Of a stretch of 64,000 bases of DNA, positions 16,732-24,204 are shown piece after piece (the first letter of the stretch is position 1; each line of letters begins with the position of its first letter). The stretch spans positions 62,001-126,000 of the forward strand of contig JAUZRR010000012.1 in the NCBI GenBank assembly GCA_030950285.1, given 5' to 3'. The DNA comes from Planctomycetota bacterium (GTDB lineage: Bacteria > Planctomycetota > Phycisphaerae > Phycisphaerales > UBA1924). A model generated the notes under the pieces. The model did not search any database and had not been told where the DNA came from. It worked only from the letters and a program-made list of their open reading frames with translations. A program made the translations under genes and the position numbers.

Positions 16732-17774
16732 CGGCGCGCCTCATCGACGCGCAAGCCCGGTTGCTGGGCAGTCGCTTCGGCACCGAAACGAGCCCCGAGC
16801 GCAAGCTCGGGAACCCCTTCCACGCCGAGCACCCCCGCGCCGAGCACCCCCGCCTCGTGCTCCACGCTCGCGGCCGGCACCTCGATCCGCACCACACCCG
16901 CCAGGATCAACCCCCCCAGCACCGCGCTCAGCGCCAGCCGATACCACCCGAACGGCGCCAGGCCGTGCTTGTTGAGAAACCCGACGAGCCACTTGACCGC
17001 AAACGCTGCCGAGATGGTCGCGACCACGATCCCGATCGCGACCGCGGGGCCGCCGATGACCTCGAAGAGGTTGGGCGTGCCCGCCTCGTGCGATTGCTTG
17101 AGGTTCTTGAAGAGCTTGTAGACGCACGCCCCGCCGAGCGTGGGCAGCCCGAGCAGAAAGCTGAACTCGGCTGCGGCTCTGGGCTTGAGCCCGACGAGCA
17201 CGCCGCCGGTGATCGTCATCATCGACCGGCTCGTGCCCGGCCACATCGCGATGCACTGGAGGAAGCCGATGAAAACCGCCTTGCTCGGCGTCACCGCGTC
17301 GATCTCCTGCTGCATGTCCTCGCCGTGTTCGCCTGAGGCTTTGCGCGCACGCCAGCGGTCGAGCAAAATCATGTACACCCCGCCGACCGCCAGCGCGGTC
17401 AGCACCGGCCCGGTCGAGAACAGCCGCGCCTCGATGATGTCGTCAAGCATCACCCCCAGCACGGCTGCGGGCAAAAACGCGAGAAAGAGGTTGATCCCCA
17501 GCCGAAGCCCCGCCGGGTCGCCCGGCCCGATCTTCACCAGCCCCAGCCCCCCCACCACGATCTGCCTCACCCGCTCGCGATAGAGCCCCAGCACCGCGAG
17601 AATCGCCCCGCCCTGAATCACCACGTTGAACGCATCGACCGCGCTCTTCATCTCGGGCGTCTTGTCCAACCCCAGCAGCGACGACACCAGAATCAGATGC
17701 CCCGTCGAACTGATCGGGAGATATTCGGTGATTCCTTCGACCAATCCCAGAATCACCGCGTGCCACCATGCCAT
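16728..17774 (-). CDS. uppP: Undecaprenyl-diphosphatase
   Basis: Integral membrane phosphatase (BacA) that recycles the lipid carrier of peptidoglycan synthesis. The start region EGITEYLPISSTGHL and the later PGTSRSMMTI are the two conserved catalytic motifs; six to eight hydrophobic segments follow. At 348 residues it is longer than the usual 265-290. The extra C-terminus contains VPELALGARFGAE, encoded by a copy of the window's hairpin repeat (16790-16814). MAWWHAVILG was chosen because GGAGA lies six bases upstream. Ends in a 4-nt overlap with serA. Confidence 0.94.
   Translation of the reverse strand: MAWWHAVILGLVEGITEYLPISSTGHLILVSSLLGLDKTPEMKSAVDAFNVVIQGGAILAVLGLYRERVRQIVVGGLGLVKIGPGDPAGLRLGINLFLAFLPAAVLGVMLDDIIEARLFSTGPVLTALAVGGVYMILLDRWRARKASGEHGEDMQQEIDAVTPSKAVFIGFLQCIAMWPGTSRSMMTITGGVLVGLKPRAAAEFSFLLGLPTLGGACVYKLFKNLKQSHEAGTPNLFEVIGGPAVAIGIVVATISAAFAVKWLVGFLNKHGLAPFGWYRLALSAVLGGLILAGVVRIEVPAASVEHEAGVLGAGVLGVEGVPELALGARFGAEATAQQPGLRVDEARR
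16790..16814 (-). repeat. Hairpin-repeat arm inside the uppP coding region
   Basis: Plus-strand sequence holds CCCGAGC-GCAA-GCTCGGG: the loop is the same GCAA as in intergenic copies, while the stem differs on both sides in matching ways. It encodes PELALGA in the extended UppP tail. Confidence 0.75.
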
Positions 17775-17838
17775 GTGCTGTCTCCGGGTTGCCCGCGGCT
17801 CGGTCTGTCCGTGCCCCGGCACACCAGTGCGGAGCGGG

Positions 17839-17848
17839 AGTGTAGTGT
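17839..17848. promoter_or_regulatory. Overlapping divergent -10 boxes
   Basis: TAGTGT (17843-17848, plus) lies eight bases before the ATG at 17857, while TACACT on the minus strand (17839-17844) lies upstream of uppP with a 65-nt leader. The two share two bases, so the promoters would compete. Confidence 0.4.
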
Positions 17849-17856
17849 GACGCACC

Positions 17857-18735
17857 ATGACTTCGGCACACCAACACCCGAGCCTGAACACGATCACGAT
17901 CACCAGCCTCGATGCCCGCGATCCCGGCGGGTTGCTCGACCCTTATCGCAACCAGAAAGACGCCTGGCTGCGCGCGCAAGCCTCGGGAGGCACCGGGATC
18001 GAAGACAAACCGGGCGACGGCCTCTTTATGGCTGAGGGCGAACTCGTCGTCGGCTCGCTCCTTGAGAGCACCCACCGCGTCATCTCGGTGCTGTGTACGC
18101 CCCGTCGGCTGGAGACCATGCGGGAGCGGTTCGGGTCGCTGCCAGCCGGGACACCGATCCTGGTCGCCGAGCGGCCGGTGGTCGAGCAGATCGTCGGCTT
18201 TGACCTGCACCGGGGCGTCCTCGCGCTCGGGCAGCGGACCGACCCTCCTGCCGCGACCGATCTGCTCGAAACCGCCCGGCTGCTGGTGTTGTGCGAGGGG
18301 CTTGCCAACCACGACAACATCGGGGCGATCTTCAGAAACACCGCCTGCCTGGCAGGACCCGGGGCCGCGGTGTTGCTGAGCCCGGATTGCTGCGACCCGC
18401 TCTACCGCAAGAGCCTGCGGGTCTCGATGGGGCACGCCCTCCGGCTGCCTTTCGCAAGGCTCGACCCCTGGGCCGAGGGGCTCGAAGCCGTCCGTGCGGC
18501 GGGTTTCGAGACCATCGCCCTCACGCCCGACCCGGCGGCCGAAGATATTCAGCAACTCAAACAAACACCAAATACAAAGCCCGCCCTGTTGCTCGGGGCC
18601 GAGGGGCCGGGGCTGGCGGCGGGCACACTGGCCGGGGCGTCGAGGCGGGTGCGGATCCCGATGGCGGCGGGCGCTGACTCGTTGAACGTGGCGACCTCGC
18701 TGGCGGTTGCGCTCTCACATATGGTCCGCATCTGA
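17857..18735 (+). CDS. SpoU/TrmH-family RNA 2'-O-methyltransferase
   Basis: SPOUT-class methyltransferase that adds a 2'-O-methyl group to rRNA or tRNA from S-adenosylmethionine. In 292 residues the three SpoU motifs appear: NHDNIGAIFRN (motif 1, about residues 149-159), LLLGAEGPGL (motif 2) and VRIPMAAGADSLNVATSLAV (motif 3). An N-terminal substrate-binding domain precedes (LFMAEGELVVGSLLESTHRV). Target site not readable. No Shine-Dalgarno; TAGTGT lies eight bases upstream. Divergent from uppP. Confidence 0.9.
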   Translation: MTSAHQHPSLNTITITSLDARDPGGLLDPYRNQKDAWLRAQASGGTGIEDKPGDGLFMAEGELVVGSLLESTHRVISVLCTPRRLETMRERFGSLPAGTPILVAERPVVEQIVGFDLHRGVLALGQRTDPPAATDLLETARLLVLCEGLANHDNIGAIFRNTACLAGPGAAVLLSPDCCDPLYRKSLRVSMGHALRLPFARLDPWAEGLEAVRAAGFETIALTPDPAAEDIQQLKQTPNTKPALLLGAEGPGLAAGTLAGASRRVRIPMAAGADSLNVATSLAVALSHMVRI

Positions 18736-18859
18736 CCGATTCTCATGCCCGCGAGCACGCGCCGGAACCCACAATCCCCTCCGGCGTCGTATAACTCGGG
18801 ACAGAATCCTTCACGAGGCCGACCCGCTGTCGGCCCATTGTTCATGCAGGAGAGCCTCG

Positions 18860-20137
18860 ATGCCTCGACGCCACACGACCCTCATCCTCGCTGCGCTGCT
18901 TGCAACAGCAAGCCACGCGGCTGCCCAGCAGGACACGAACATCCTCCGCGAAGCCACCGGCGACCGGGCGGCGACACTGACCGAGATGGAGATGCAGCCG
19001 TTTGACTCGACGCTGTGGTCGCTGCTCGACAACTGGACCAACGGCGACGCGCTCGACGCGGCTGCGACCGAGGGGCGGGTTGTGCTGGTCATGACCTGGG
19101 CCACGTGGAACCCCGCCTCGACCCGCGTGCTCCCGATGGTGCAGAAGCTCAAGGAAACCTACGAGGACGACGGGCTGCTGATCGTCGGCGTCCACCACCA
19201 GCAGGGGTGGGACAACGCCGAGCAGACCCTGACCCAGCGGCGGTCGGACATCCTCGCCGCCCACGACGCTGAGGGCGAGTTCCGCGACGCGATCCACGCC
19301 GACCAGGACCCCGATTTCTACGTGATCGACCGGGCGGGGCAGCTTCGGTTTGCTGACATCCGCACCGAATCGGTGCAGAGCGCGGTGAAAATGTTGCTGG
19401 CTGAAGACGTCTCGGCGGCGTCCTCGATCAACGCGAGGCTCGCGGCGCAAGCTGCCAAGGCAGACGCGGCGCTCCGCAAGCCCCGGACGATCCAGGGCGG
19501 GCTTGACATGCGAGCGATGCCCGAGGTGCCGTTCCCGCCACCCTCTGAAACGCTTTATGCGAGGGCGGACTGGCCGAAGCCTCGCAAGGACGACAACAAC
19601 AGCAACCGAAATGACGATGGTCCCTCCGCCTACCCGGTGCCCGAGAGCGGCTGGATCTCCGGTGTGAAACCCAAAACCGACGGACGGGCCGTGGTGTACT
19701 ACGCGTGGCGGCTCGACGACCCCCGATCGGCGGAGATCGCCCGCCGGATGGAACGCCTCCAGACCCAGCTTGGGCGTGATGTGGTGATCGCCGGCGTCTG
19801 CACCGGAGTCCAGTCCAAAGACCGCAGCAGCCGCAACGACCAGCAGATCGAGGCCGAGGTCTTCCTCAGCCGCATCGAGCGGTTCCGCAGGTCCCACGGC
19901 CTGACCCACCCGATGCTCGCCGACCTGGGGGGCAACCTGTTCAACAACAACAACAATCGCGGCTCGGACGAAGACTACGTCGCGCTGGTCGTCAGCTCCG
20001 ACTCGATCTCCCGATGGGACGGCGTGGTTGCCGACCCGGCATTCCGATCGGCACTCGACCGGGTGATCGACGTGGACCCCGGCGTGCAGGCACGGCGGGC
20101 GGCCGAGCAGGCGTTCATCCGGGCGCGGGGCGGATGA
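18860..20137 (+). CDS. Exported thioredoxin-fold protein lacking the CXXC motif
   Basis: Secreted or periplasmic protein of 425 residues with a signal peptide (LILAALLATASHAAA, residues 8-22). VVLVMTWATWNPASTRVLPM aligns with the TlpA/ResA active site WCPPC, but reads W83-N84-P-A-S87: both cysteines are replaced. The following KLKETYEDDGLLIVGVHHQQ and DFYVIDRAGQLRFADI complete a TlpA-like fold. A second unrecognised domain (about 290-425) has the GRAVVYYAWRLDDPRSAEIA segment, perhaps a second thioredoxin-like half. AGGAG lies nine bases before the ATG. It ends in ATGA overlap with trmL. Confidence 0.8.
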   Translation: MPRRHTTLILAALLATASHAAAQQDTNILREATGDRAATLTEMEMQPFDSTLWSLLDNWTNGDALDAAATEGRVVLVMTWATWNPASTRVLPMVQKLKETYEDDGLLIVGVHHQQGWDNAEQTLTQRRSDILAAHDAEGEFRDAIHADQDPDFYVIDRAGQLRFADIRTESVQSAVKMLLAEDVSAASSINARLAAQAAKADAALRKPRTIQGGLDMRAMPEVPFPPPSETLYARADWPKPRKDDNNSNRNDDGPSAYPVPESGWISGVKPKTDGRAVVYYAWRLDDPRSAEIARRMERLQTQLGRDVVIAGVCTGVQSKDRSSRNDQQIEAEVFLSRIERFRRSHGLTHPMLADLGGNLFNNNNNRGSDEDYVALVVSSDSISRWDGVVADPAFRSALDRVIDVDPGVQARRAAEQAFIRARGG

Positions 20138-20643
20138 GCCCGCTCCTGCACGTGGTCCTCCACGAGCCGGAGATCCCCAACAACACCGGCAATATCGGTC
20201 GAACCTGTGTCGCGCTCGACTGCGCGCTCCACCTGATCCACCCGCTGGGGTTCAGCCTCGACGAGAAGGCCTGCCGTCGGGCGGGGCTTGATTACTGGCC
20301 GAGGCTCGATGTCCGCGAGCACGCCGCGCTGGAGCGCTACCTTGAGACACACGCCGACGCCCGTATCTGGGCCCTGTCGACCAAAGCGACCCGCCCGGTC
20401 TGGGACGCCGACTTTTTGCCCGGCGACCATCTGCTCTTCGGCAAAGAAACCAAAGGCCTGCCCGCCGACCTGCTCGACCGGTTCGCCGACCGGCTGGTGA
20501 CGCTGCCGATGGTCGAGACCGAGCGTTCGCTCAACCTGGCGACGGCGGTGTGTACCGTGGCGTACGAAGCAGTACGGCAGTTGGTAGGTTCCGGGAGTGC
20601 CCGTGTGGATGCACGGGGGAAACTTCAGCCCGGTTGTGGATAG
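20134..20643 (+). CDS. trmL: tRNA (cytidine/uridine-34 2'-O)-methyltransferase
   Basis: SPOUT methyltransferase of 169 residues acting on the wobble base of leucine tRNAs in characterised relatives. PEIPNNTGNIGRTC (motif 1, residues 12-25), LLFGKETKGLP (motif 2) and RSLNLATAVCTVAYEAVRQ (motif 3) are conserved, including the RSLN signature of TrmL. The ATG overlaps the stop of the upstream thioredoxin-like gene. A second, larger SpoU enzyme lies at 17857, so two SPOUT enzymes flank one exported protein. Confidence 0.92.
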   Translation: MSPLLHVVLHEPEIPNNTGNIGRTCVALDCALHLIHPLGFSLDEKACRRAGLDYWPRLDVREHAALERYLETHADARIWALSTKATRPVWDADFLPGDHLLFGKETKGLPADLLDRFADRLVTLPMVETERSLNLATAVCTVAYEAVRQLVGSGSARVDARGKLQPGCG

Positions 20644-20689
20644 AACATCTTTGCGTCGTCTGCATTCCTGTATGGCGTGCTTGGCACTT

Positions 20690-20767
20690 GGCCCCTCGCT
20701 TGCGCGAGGGGCTCTGTTGGGCGCATGGTTCCCAGCACAAAGGAACCCCTCGCGCAAGCGAGGGGAC
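20690..20767. repeat. Hairpin-repeat pair, copy 3
   Basis: Arms 20690-20714 and 20743-20767, inverted, 28-nt spacer; both 8-bp stems perfect. Begins 46 nt after the trmL stop and 140 nt before the next gene. The remainder of 20644-20907 shows no gene. Confidence 0.92.
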
Positions 20768-20907
20768 AGGGCACCCCCTTGAAAGACCAAGAGTGACAAA
20801 GCCCCACTCTCAGAGCACTGGAGAACGCAGGATTCGGCAAAGCGCTCGATCCCGCAGCAGCAGCGTGTGTGGCGCGGTAGACTCCGGCTCGCAGGAGGCT
20901 TGCTGCC

Positions 20908-21159
20908 ATGATCCGCCGACGAAAACACACACGCCACACACGCCGCCGCGGCCTCCGGTTCGTGGGTCTCGCGTTGCTGGCAACGTCCGGATTTGCAGCC
21001 CTCTCGGGGTGTGTTGATCCGTTGCTCTCGCCGAACGACCCGCGCAGCCAGTACAGCCGCTACGACTTGGTGCGCGGTCGCTTTGCACCGCAATATGTGG
21101 AAGACGAGTTCGGTCGTCGCAAGCCCAACCTGCGCGGGCGGCTGATCCTGCCTGAATAA
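20908..21159 (+). CDS. Small lipoprotein, function unknown
   Basis: An 83-residue protein with a highly basic start (MIRRRKHTRHTRRRG), a hydrophobic stretch and a lipobox-like LSGC near residue 35. The mature part is short and charged (SRYDLVRGRFAPQYVEDEFG). AGGAGG sits nine bases before the ATG, which argues it is translated. I do not recognise a family; the form suggests a planctomycete-specific envelope lipoprotein. Confidence 0.68.
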   Translation: MIRRRKHTRHTRRRGLRFVGLALLATSGFAALSGCVDPLLSPNDPRSQYSRYDLVRGRFAPQYVEDEFGRRKPNLRGRLILPE

Positions 21160-21160
21160 G

Positions 21161-21173
21161 TCTCGGACCGAGA
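21161..21173. other. Small palindrome after the lipoprotein stop
   Basis: TCTCGG-A-CCGAGA begins two bases after the stop codon. Too tight a loop for a good RNA hairpin, so an operator or nothing are also possible. Confidence 0.25.
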
Positions 21174-21306
21174 AACATACGAACAAACCGGCCGGGCGAA
21201 TGGTGCGGAGAAGTATCTGACGAAACGTCTTTGTTTTGGCAAGAAATACGGGGACGACACCCGATCGATTGATACTGTAAGAGGACCAGTCAAGGACACG
21301 ACTTTC

Positions 21307-21981
21307 ATGCCGCAGGCCGCCCGCACAGCTTCGACCGCTCGCACCCAGAAAGTGGGGCGTCGCGCCAAGGTTGTCTGGGCGTCGCTGGTCGGGTCGATGA
21401 CCGCGGTCACCGCGCTGCTGATGGCGCTGGACCACGGCGCACCGACCCGTCTCGACGGGCTGGCGTTGCCGGCGATGGCGGCGACCCAGAGCAGCGTCTC
21501 GATCGAAGCGGTCTTTCAGACCCGCGTCCCGGTCGAGGCTGACCAGTGGCTGGCGATCGTGATCGACCACACCGGCGCGCCCTTCGGCACCCCGGCCTCG
21601 ATCGACGCGGCCCACCGGGAGATGGGGCTCCGCAGCCTCGGGGCCGACTTTGTTATCGGCAACGGGCAGGGCATGGGCGACGGCGAGATCCACGTCAGCG
21701 AACGCTGGCTCGAGCAGCAGCCCGGAGCCCACACCGCCGGCCCCGACGGCGACTGGTACAACCGCCACGCGATCGGGATCGCCCTGGTCGGCGACGGCAC
21801 CCGCCGGGGGTTCAGCCAGATCCAGATGACCCGCCTGCTCGATCTGGTGTCTGCCTTGGCGCGGGAGTACGACATCCCGCCCGAGCGGATCGTGCTCCAC
21901 AGCGATGTCGCGCCCGTCGCCGGGCCCGGCCGCTACTTCCCGGCCGCCTCACTCCGCGAGCAGATCGACAGCTGGCGCTAG
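21307..21981 (+). CDS. N-acetylmuramoyl-L-alanine amidase, Amidase_2/PGRP fold
   Basis: Zn-dependent amidase that cleaves the bond between muramic acid and the stem peptide of peptidoglycan. A membrane or signal helix lies at residues 22-42. The catalytic domain shows LAIVIDHTGAPFG (first zinc His), NRHAIGIALVGDG, ERIVLHSDVAPVAGPGRYFP (second His, then the DPG-like loop reading GPG). The length of 224 fits. A poorly matching upstream AAGGA lies about 13 nt before the ATG. It is separated from the kinase by 299 nt. Confidence 0.85.
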   Translation: MPQAARTASTARTQKVGRRAKVVWASLVGSMTAVTALLMALDHGAPTRLDGLALPAMAATQSSVSIEAVFQTRVPVEADQWLAIVIDHTGAPFGTPASIDAAHREMGLRSLGADFVIGNGQGMGDGEIHVSERWLEQQPGAHTAGPDGDWYNRHAIGIALVGDGTRRGFSQIQMTRLLDLVSALAREYDIPPERIVLHSDVAPVAGPGRYFPAASLREQIDSWR

Positions 21982-22026
21982 ACCCTCCCGTTCCCTCAAC
22001 ATGATTCCGGCTTCCGATGGCCATAC

Positions 22027-22044
22027 CAGGCCAATCTTGGCCTG
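22027..22044 (+). terminator. Hairpin after the amidase gene
   Basis: CAGGCCA-ATCT-TGGCCTG, 45 nt after the amidase stop, followed by TGTTTG. A weak intrinsic terminator is possible. The rest of 21982-22280 shows no gene. Confidence 0.4.
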
Positions 22045-22280
22045 TGTTTGGTGCGCGGGGGGCGGGCTCCGGGGCTATCATCCCCTCCACTGCGACAGAA
22101 AGCGATGTCGCGGCTGATGGACCGTTCCAAAGCCCCGGGAGGCCGATCGAGGCATGTCTGCCTCGCCAAGCTGCGTGTGTTCCCCGGCGGATCTCGTTTG
22201 AGGACGACGGGCCGGGTGCCGATAGACTAATTGACCGGCGGACGCGGTGTCCGGCCGCTGCGAACGAGGCGAGGAACATC

Positions 22281-23171
22281 GTGCCGATCAAGAAGAAGGG
22301 CGATGTTGTCGAGGGCTTCCGGGTCATGTCCGAGATCGGACGTGGGGCGGCCTCGGTGATCTATCTCGTCCAGGACGTCAAGAACAACCAGATCTGGGCG
22401 CTCAAACAGGTCGAGAAGCACACCGACAAAGACCAGCGGTTCCTCGACCAGGCCGAGCAGGAAGCCAAGGTCGCCAAAGCGGTCAACCACCCCAACCTCC
22501 GCAAGATCAAAAAGGTCATCAAGAAAGGCTCCTTCCTCGCGGTCAAGGAGCTGTTCCTGGTCATGGAGTTTGTCGACGGGATCAGCCTCGAAAAGCACCC
22601 CCCAGCGACGTTCGAGGCTGCCGTCGAGATCTTTGAGCAGACCGCCGACGCCCTCGCGGCGATGCACGAAGCCGGGTACATCCACGCGGACATGAAGCCC
22701 AACAACATCGTCATCACCGAGGGCGGCGGCGTGAAGGTGATCGACCTGGGGCAGAGCTGTTCCAACGGCACGGTCAAGCCTCGGATCCAGGGGACTCCCG
22801 ACTACATCGCGCCCGAGCAGGTCCACCGCCGCCCCATCACCCCCAAGACCGACATCTACAACTTCGGCGCGACGATGTACTGGGTGCTCACCCGGCAGCA
22901 CGTGCCCACCGCGCTGGCCAAGGGCGACTCGCTCGTCGGGTCGCTCGACGACAACCTGATCGCCAAGCCCACGCCCACCGTCGAGCTCAACGCGCGGGTG
23001 CCGGCCAAGCTCGACGAGCTGGTGATGCACTGCGTCGAGGTTGATGCCGAGAAACGGCCGCACAGCATGCGCGAGGTCACCGACCGGCTCAATCTCATCC
23101 TCGGGATCGTCCGCGCCAAGAGCGAATCGACCCGGGCCGGGCTCCCGGCTGTCACAGACGAGTCGGACTGA
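22281..23171 (+). CDS. Hanks-type serine/threonine protein kinase
   Basis: Compact cytosolic eukaryotic-like kinase of 296 residues with no membrane helix or sensor domain. Gly loop GRGAASVIY (20-28), ATP lysine in ALKQ (K42), helix-C Glu E61, catalytic loop HADMKPNN (D137, K139, N142), DLG (155-157) in place of DFG, and APE at 177-179. The HRD Arg is Ala, making it a non-RD kinase, which usually needs no activation-loop phosphorylation. GTG start with GAGGA about eight bases upstream. The phosphoesterase gene starts 7 nt after its stop, so the two are probably one transcript. Confidence 0.93.
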   Translation: MPIKKKGDVVEGFRVMSEIGRGAASVIYLVQDVKNNQIWALKQVEKHTDKDQRFLDQAEQEAKVAKAVNHPNLRKIKKVIKKGSFLAVKELFLVMEFVDGISLEKHPPATFEAAVEIFEQTADALAAMHEAGYIHADMKPNNIVITEGGGVKVIDLGQSCSNGTVKPRIQGTPDYIAPEQVHRRPITPKTDIYNFGATMYWVLTRQHVPTALAKGDSLVGSLDDNLIAKPTPTVELNARVPAKLDELVMHCVEVDAEKRPHSMREVTDRLNLILGIVRAKSESTRAGLPAVTDESD

Positions 23172-23177
23172 CCTGCC

Positions 23178-24170
23178 ATGCCGGGCGTAAATGTCCAGAA
23201 TGCCGAGCAGGTCATCGACCTCTTCCACGACGCCGCCCGGGCCAGCCGGGACGCCGAGTGCCGCGAGGGGTCTGTCGAGGTGATCCGCGGGCCGGGGACG
23301 CTGATCGCGACCGGCGACCTGCACGACAACCCGTTTCACCTGAAGCAACTGCTCGAGCGGTGCGGTCTTGAGGGCGGTGCGGCGTGTCCCCCCGCTGGCG
23401 CGGGGGGCTCTACAGAACCCGCGGGCGCGGGGGGGGCTTCAGAGCCGGACAACGGTGCGTCCGGCGCAGCGCCTGCCGAGCCGCCGGTGCATATCACGTT
23501 TCACGAGGTGATCCATTCCGACCGGCTGCTCAACGGGCTTGACCTCTCGTATCGGGCGCTGGCGCGGATCGCCGAGGCCAAGGTCTGTGCGCCCGAACGG
23601 GTCCATACGTTGCTTGCCAACCACGAGTTGGCGCAGATCGTCGGTGCGGGGATCGTCAAGGACGGCGTCCGCTGCGTCGAGGCGTTCAACGACGGGCTCG
23701 GGTACGTGTTCGGCGACGACTGGGAGCGGGTGGCTGAGGCGCTGGGGGAGTTCATCCGCGCGATGCCTCTGGCGCTGCGGTGCGTGACGCCTCGGGGCGA
23801 TATTTTGTGTGCCCACTCGCTGCCCTCGCCGGGGGTGATGGGCAGGTTTGATACGACGATCCTCTCCCGCGACCTGACCGACGACGACTTTGCCCCCCGG
23901 CTGGGGTCTGCCCACCTGATGGTGTGGGGCAGGGGCTACGACGCCGAGCAGCTCGAGGACCTGGTCGAACGCTGGGGGGTCAACATGTTCATCCTCGGGC
24001 ACGAAAAGGCTGACAACGGCTGCCTGGTGATCCCGCCCTGCGCGATCGTCCTCAACAGCGACCACGAGCGGGGGGTTTACCTGCCTCTGGACCTGGATCA
24101 CCCCCCGTCGTTTGCCGAGGTGCCCGGGCTGGTTCGGCCGTTGGGCGGTATGGCACAGCAGGGTACTTGA
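23178..24170 (+). CDS. Metallophosphoesterase paired with the kinase
   Basis: Calcineurin-like phosphoesterase of 330 residues. GDLHDN (46-51), ANHE in place of the usual GNHE, a His after ILCAHSLP, and ILGHEK give the metal ligands of the PPP-type fold. Residues 66-100 are a Gly/Ala/Pro-rich insertion encoded by a G/C-run version of the window's hairpin repeat (23386-23410). Spacing of 7 nt after the kinase suggests it may reverse the kinase's phosphorylations, but a nucleotide substrate cannot be excluded. Its TGA stop lies inside the TTGACA -35 of the next promoter. Confidence 0.85.
   Translation: MPGVNVQNAEQVIDLFHDAARASRDAECREGSVEVIRGPGTLIATGDLHDNPFHLKQLLERCGLEGGAACPPAGAGGSTEPAGAGGASEPDNGASGAAPAEPPVHITFHEVIHSDRLLNGLDLSYRALARIAEAKVCAPERVHTLLANHELAQIVGAGIVKDGVRCVEAFNDGLGYVFGDDWERVAEALGEFIRAMPLALRCVTPRGDILCAHSLPSPGVMGRFDTTILSRDLTDDDFAPRLGSAHLMVWGRGYDAEQLEDLVERWGVNMFILGHEKADNGCLVIPPCAIVLNSDHERGVYLPLDLDHPPSFAEVPGLVRPLGGMAQQGT
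23386..23410 (+). repeat. Hairpin-repeat arm inside the phosphoesterase gene
   Basis: Contains CCCCCCGC-TGGC-GCGGGGGG. Compared with the consensus, T became C in one stem strand and A became G at its pairing position, so the 8-bp stem is kept. A degenerate second arm may follow at 23415-23440. Confidence 0.7.
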
Positions 24171-24197
24171 CAGCCCCCCCCCCCCCCCGGTTAGAAT
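24167..24197 (+). promoter_or_regulatory. Promoter with C15 spacer tract
   Basis: TTGACA (24167-24172) is a perfect -35 and TAGAAT (24192-24197) a good -10. The 19-nt spacer is G, then C15 (24174-24188), then GGT. The ATG at 24205 is seven bases beyond, implying a leaderless start. Seventeen bases is the usual best spacing, so loss of two C residues would be predicted to strengthen it. The -35 overlaps the stop codon of the upstream gene. Confidence 0.65.
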
Positions 24198-24204
24198 GCG
24201 GGGT

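Noticed and set aside
24174-24188. C15 tract as a translational slippage site joining the phosphoesterase to the next gene
   Set aside because: The phosphoesterase stop lies before the tract, so slippage within it cannot fuse the two proteins; a promoter-spacing effect fits better.
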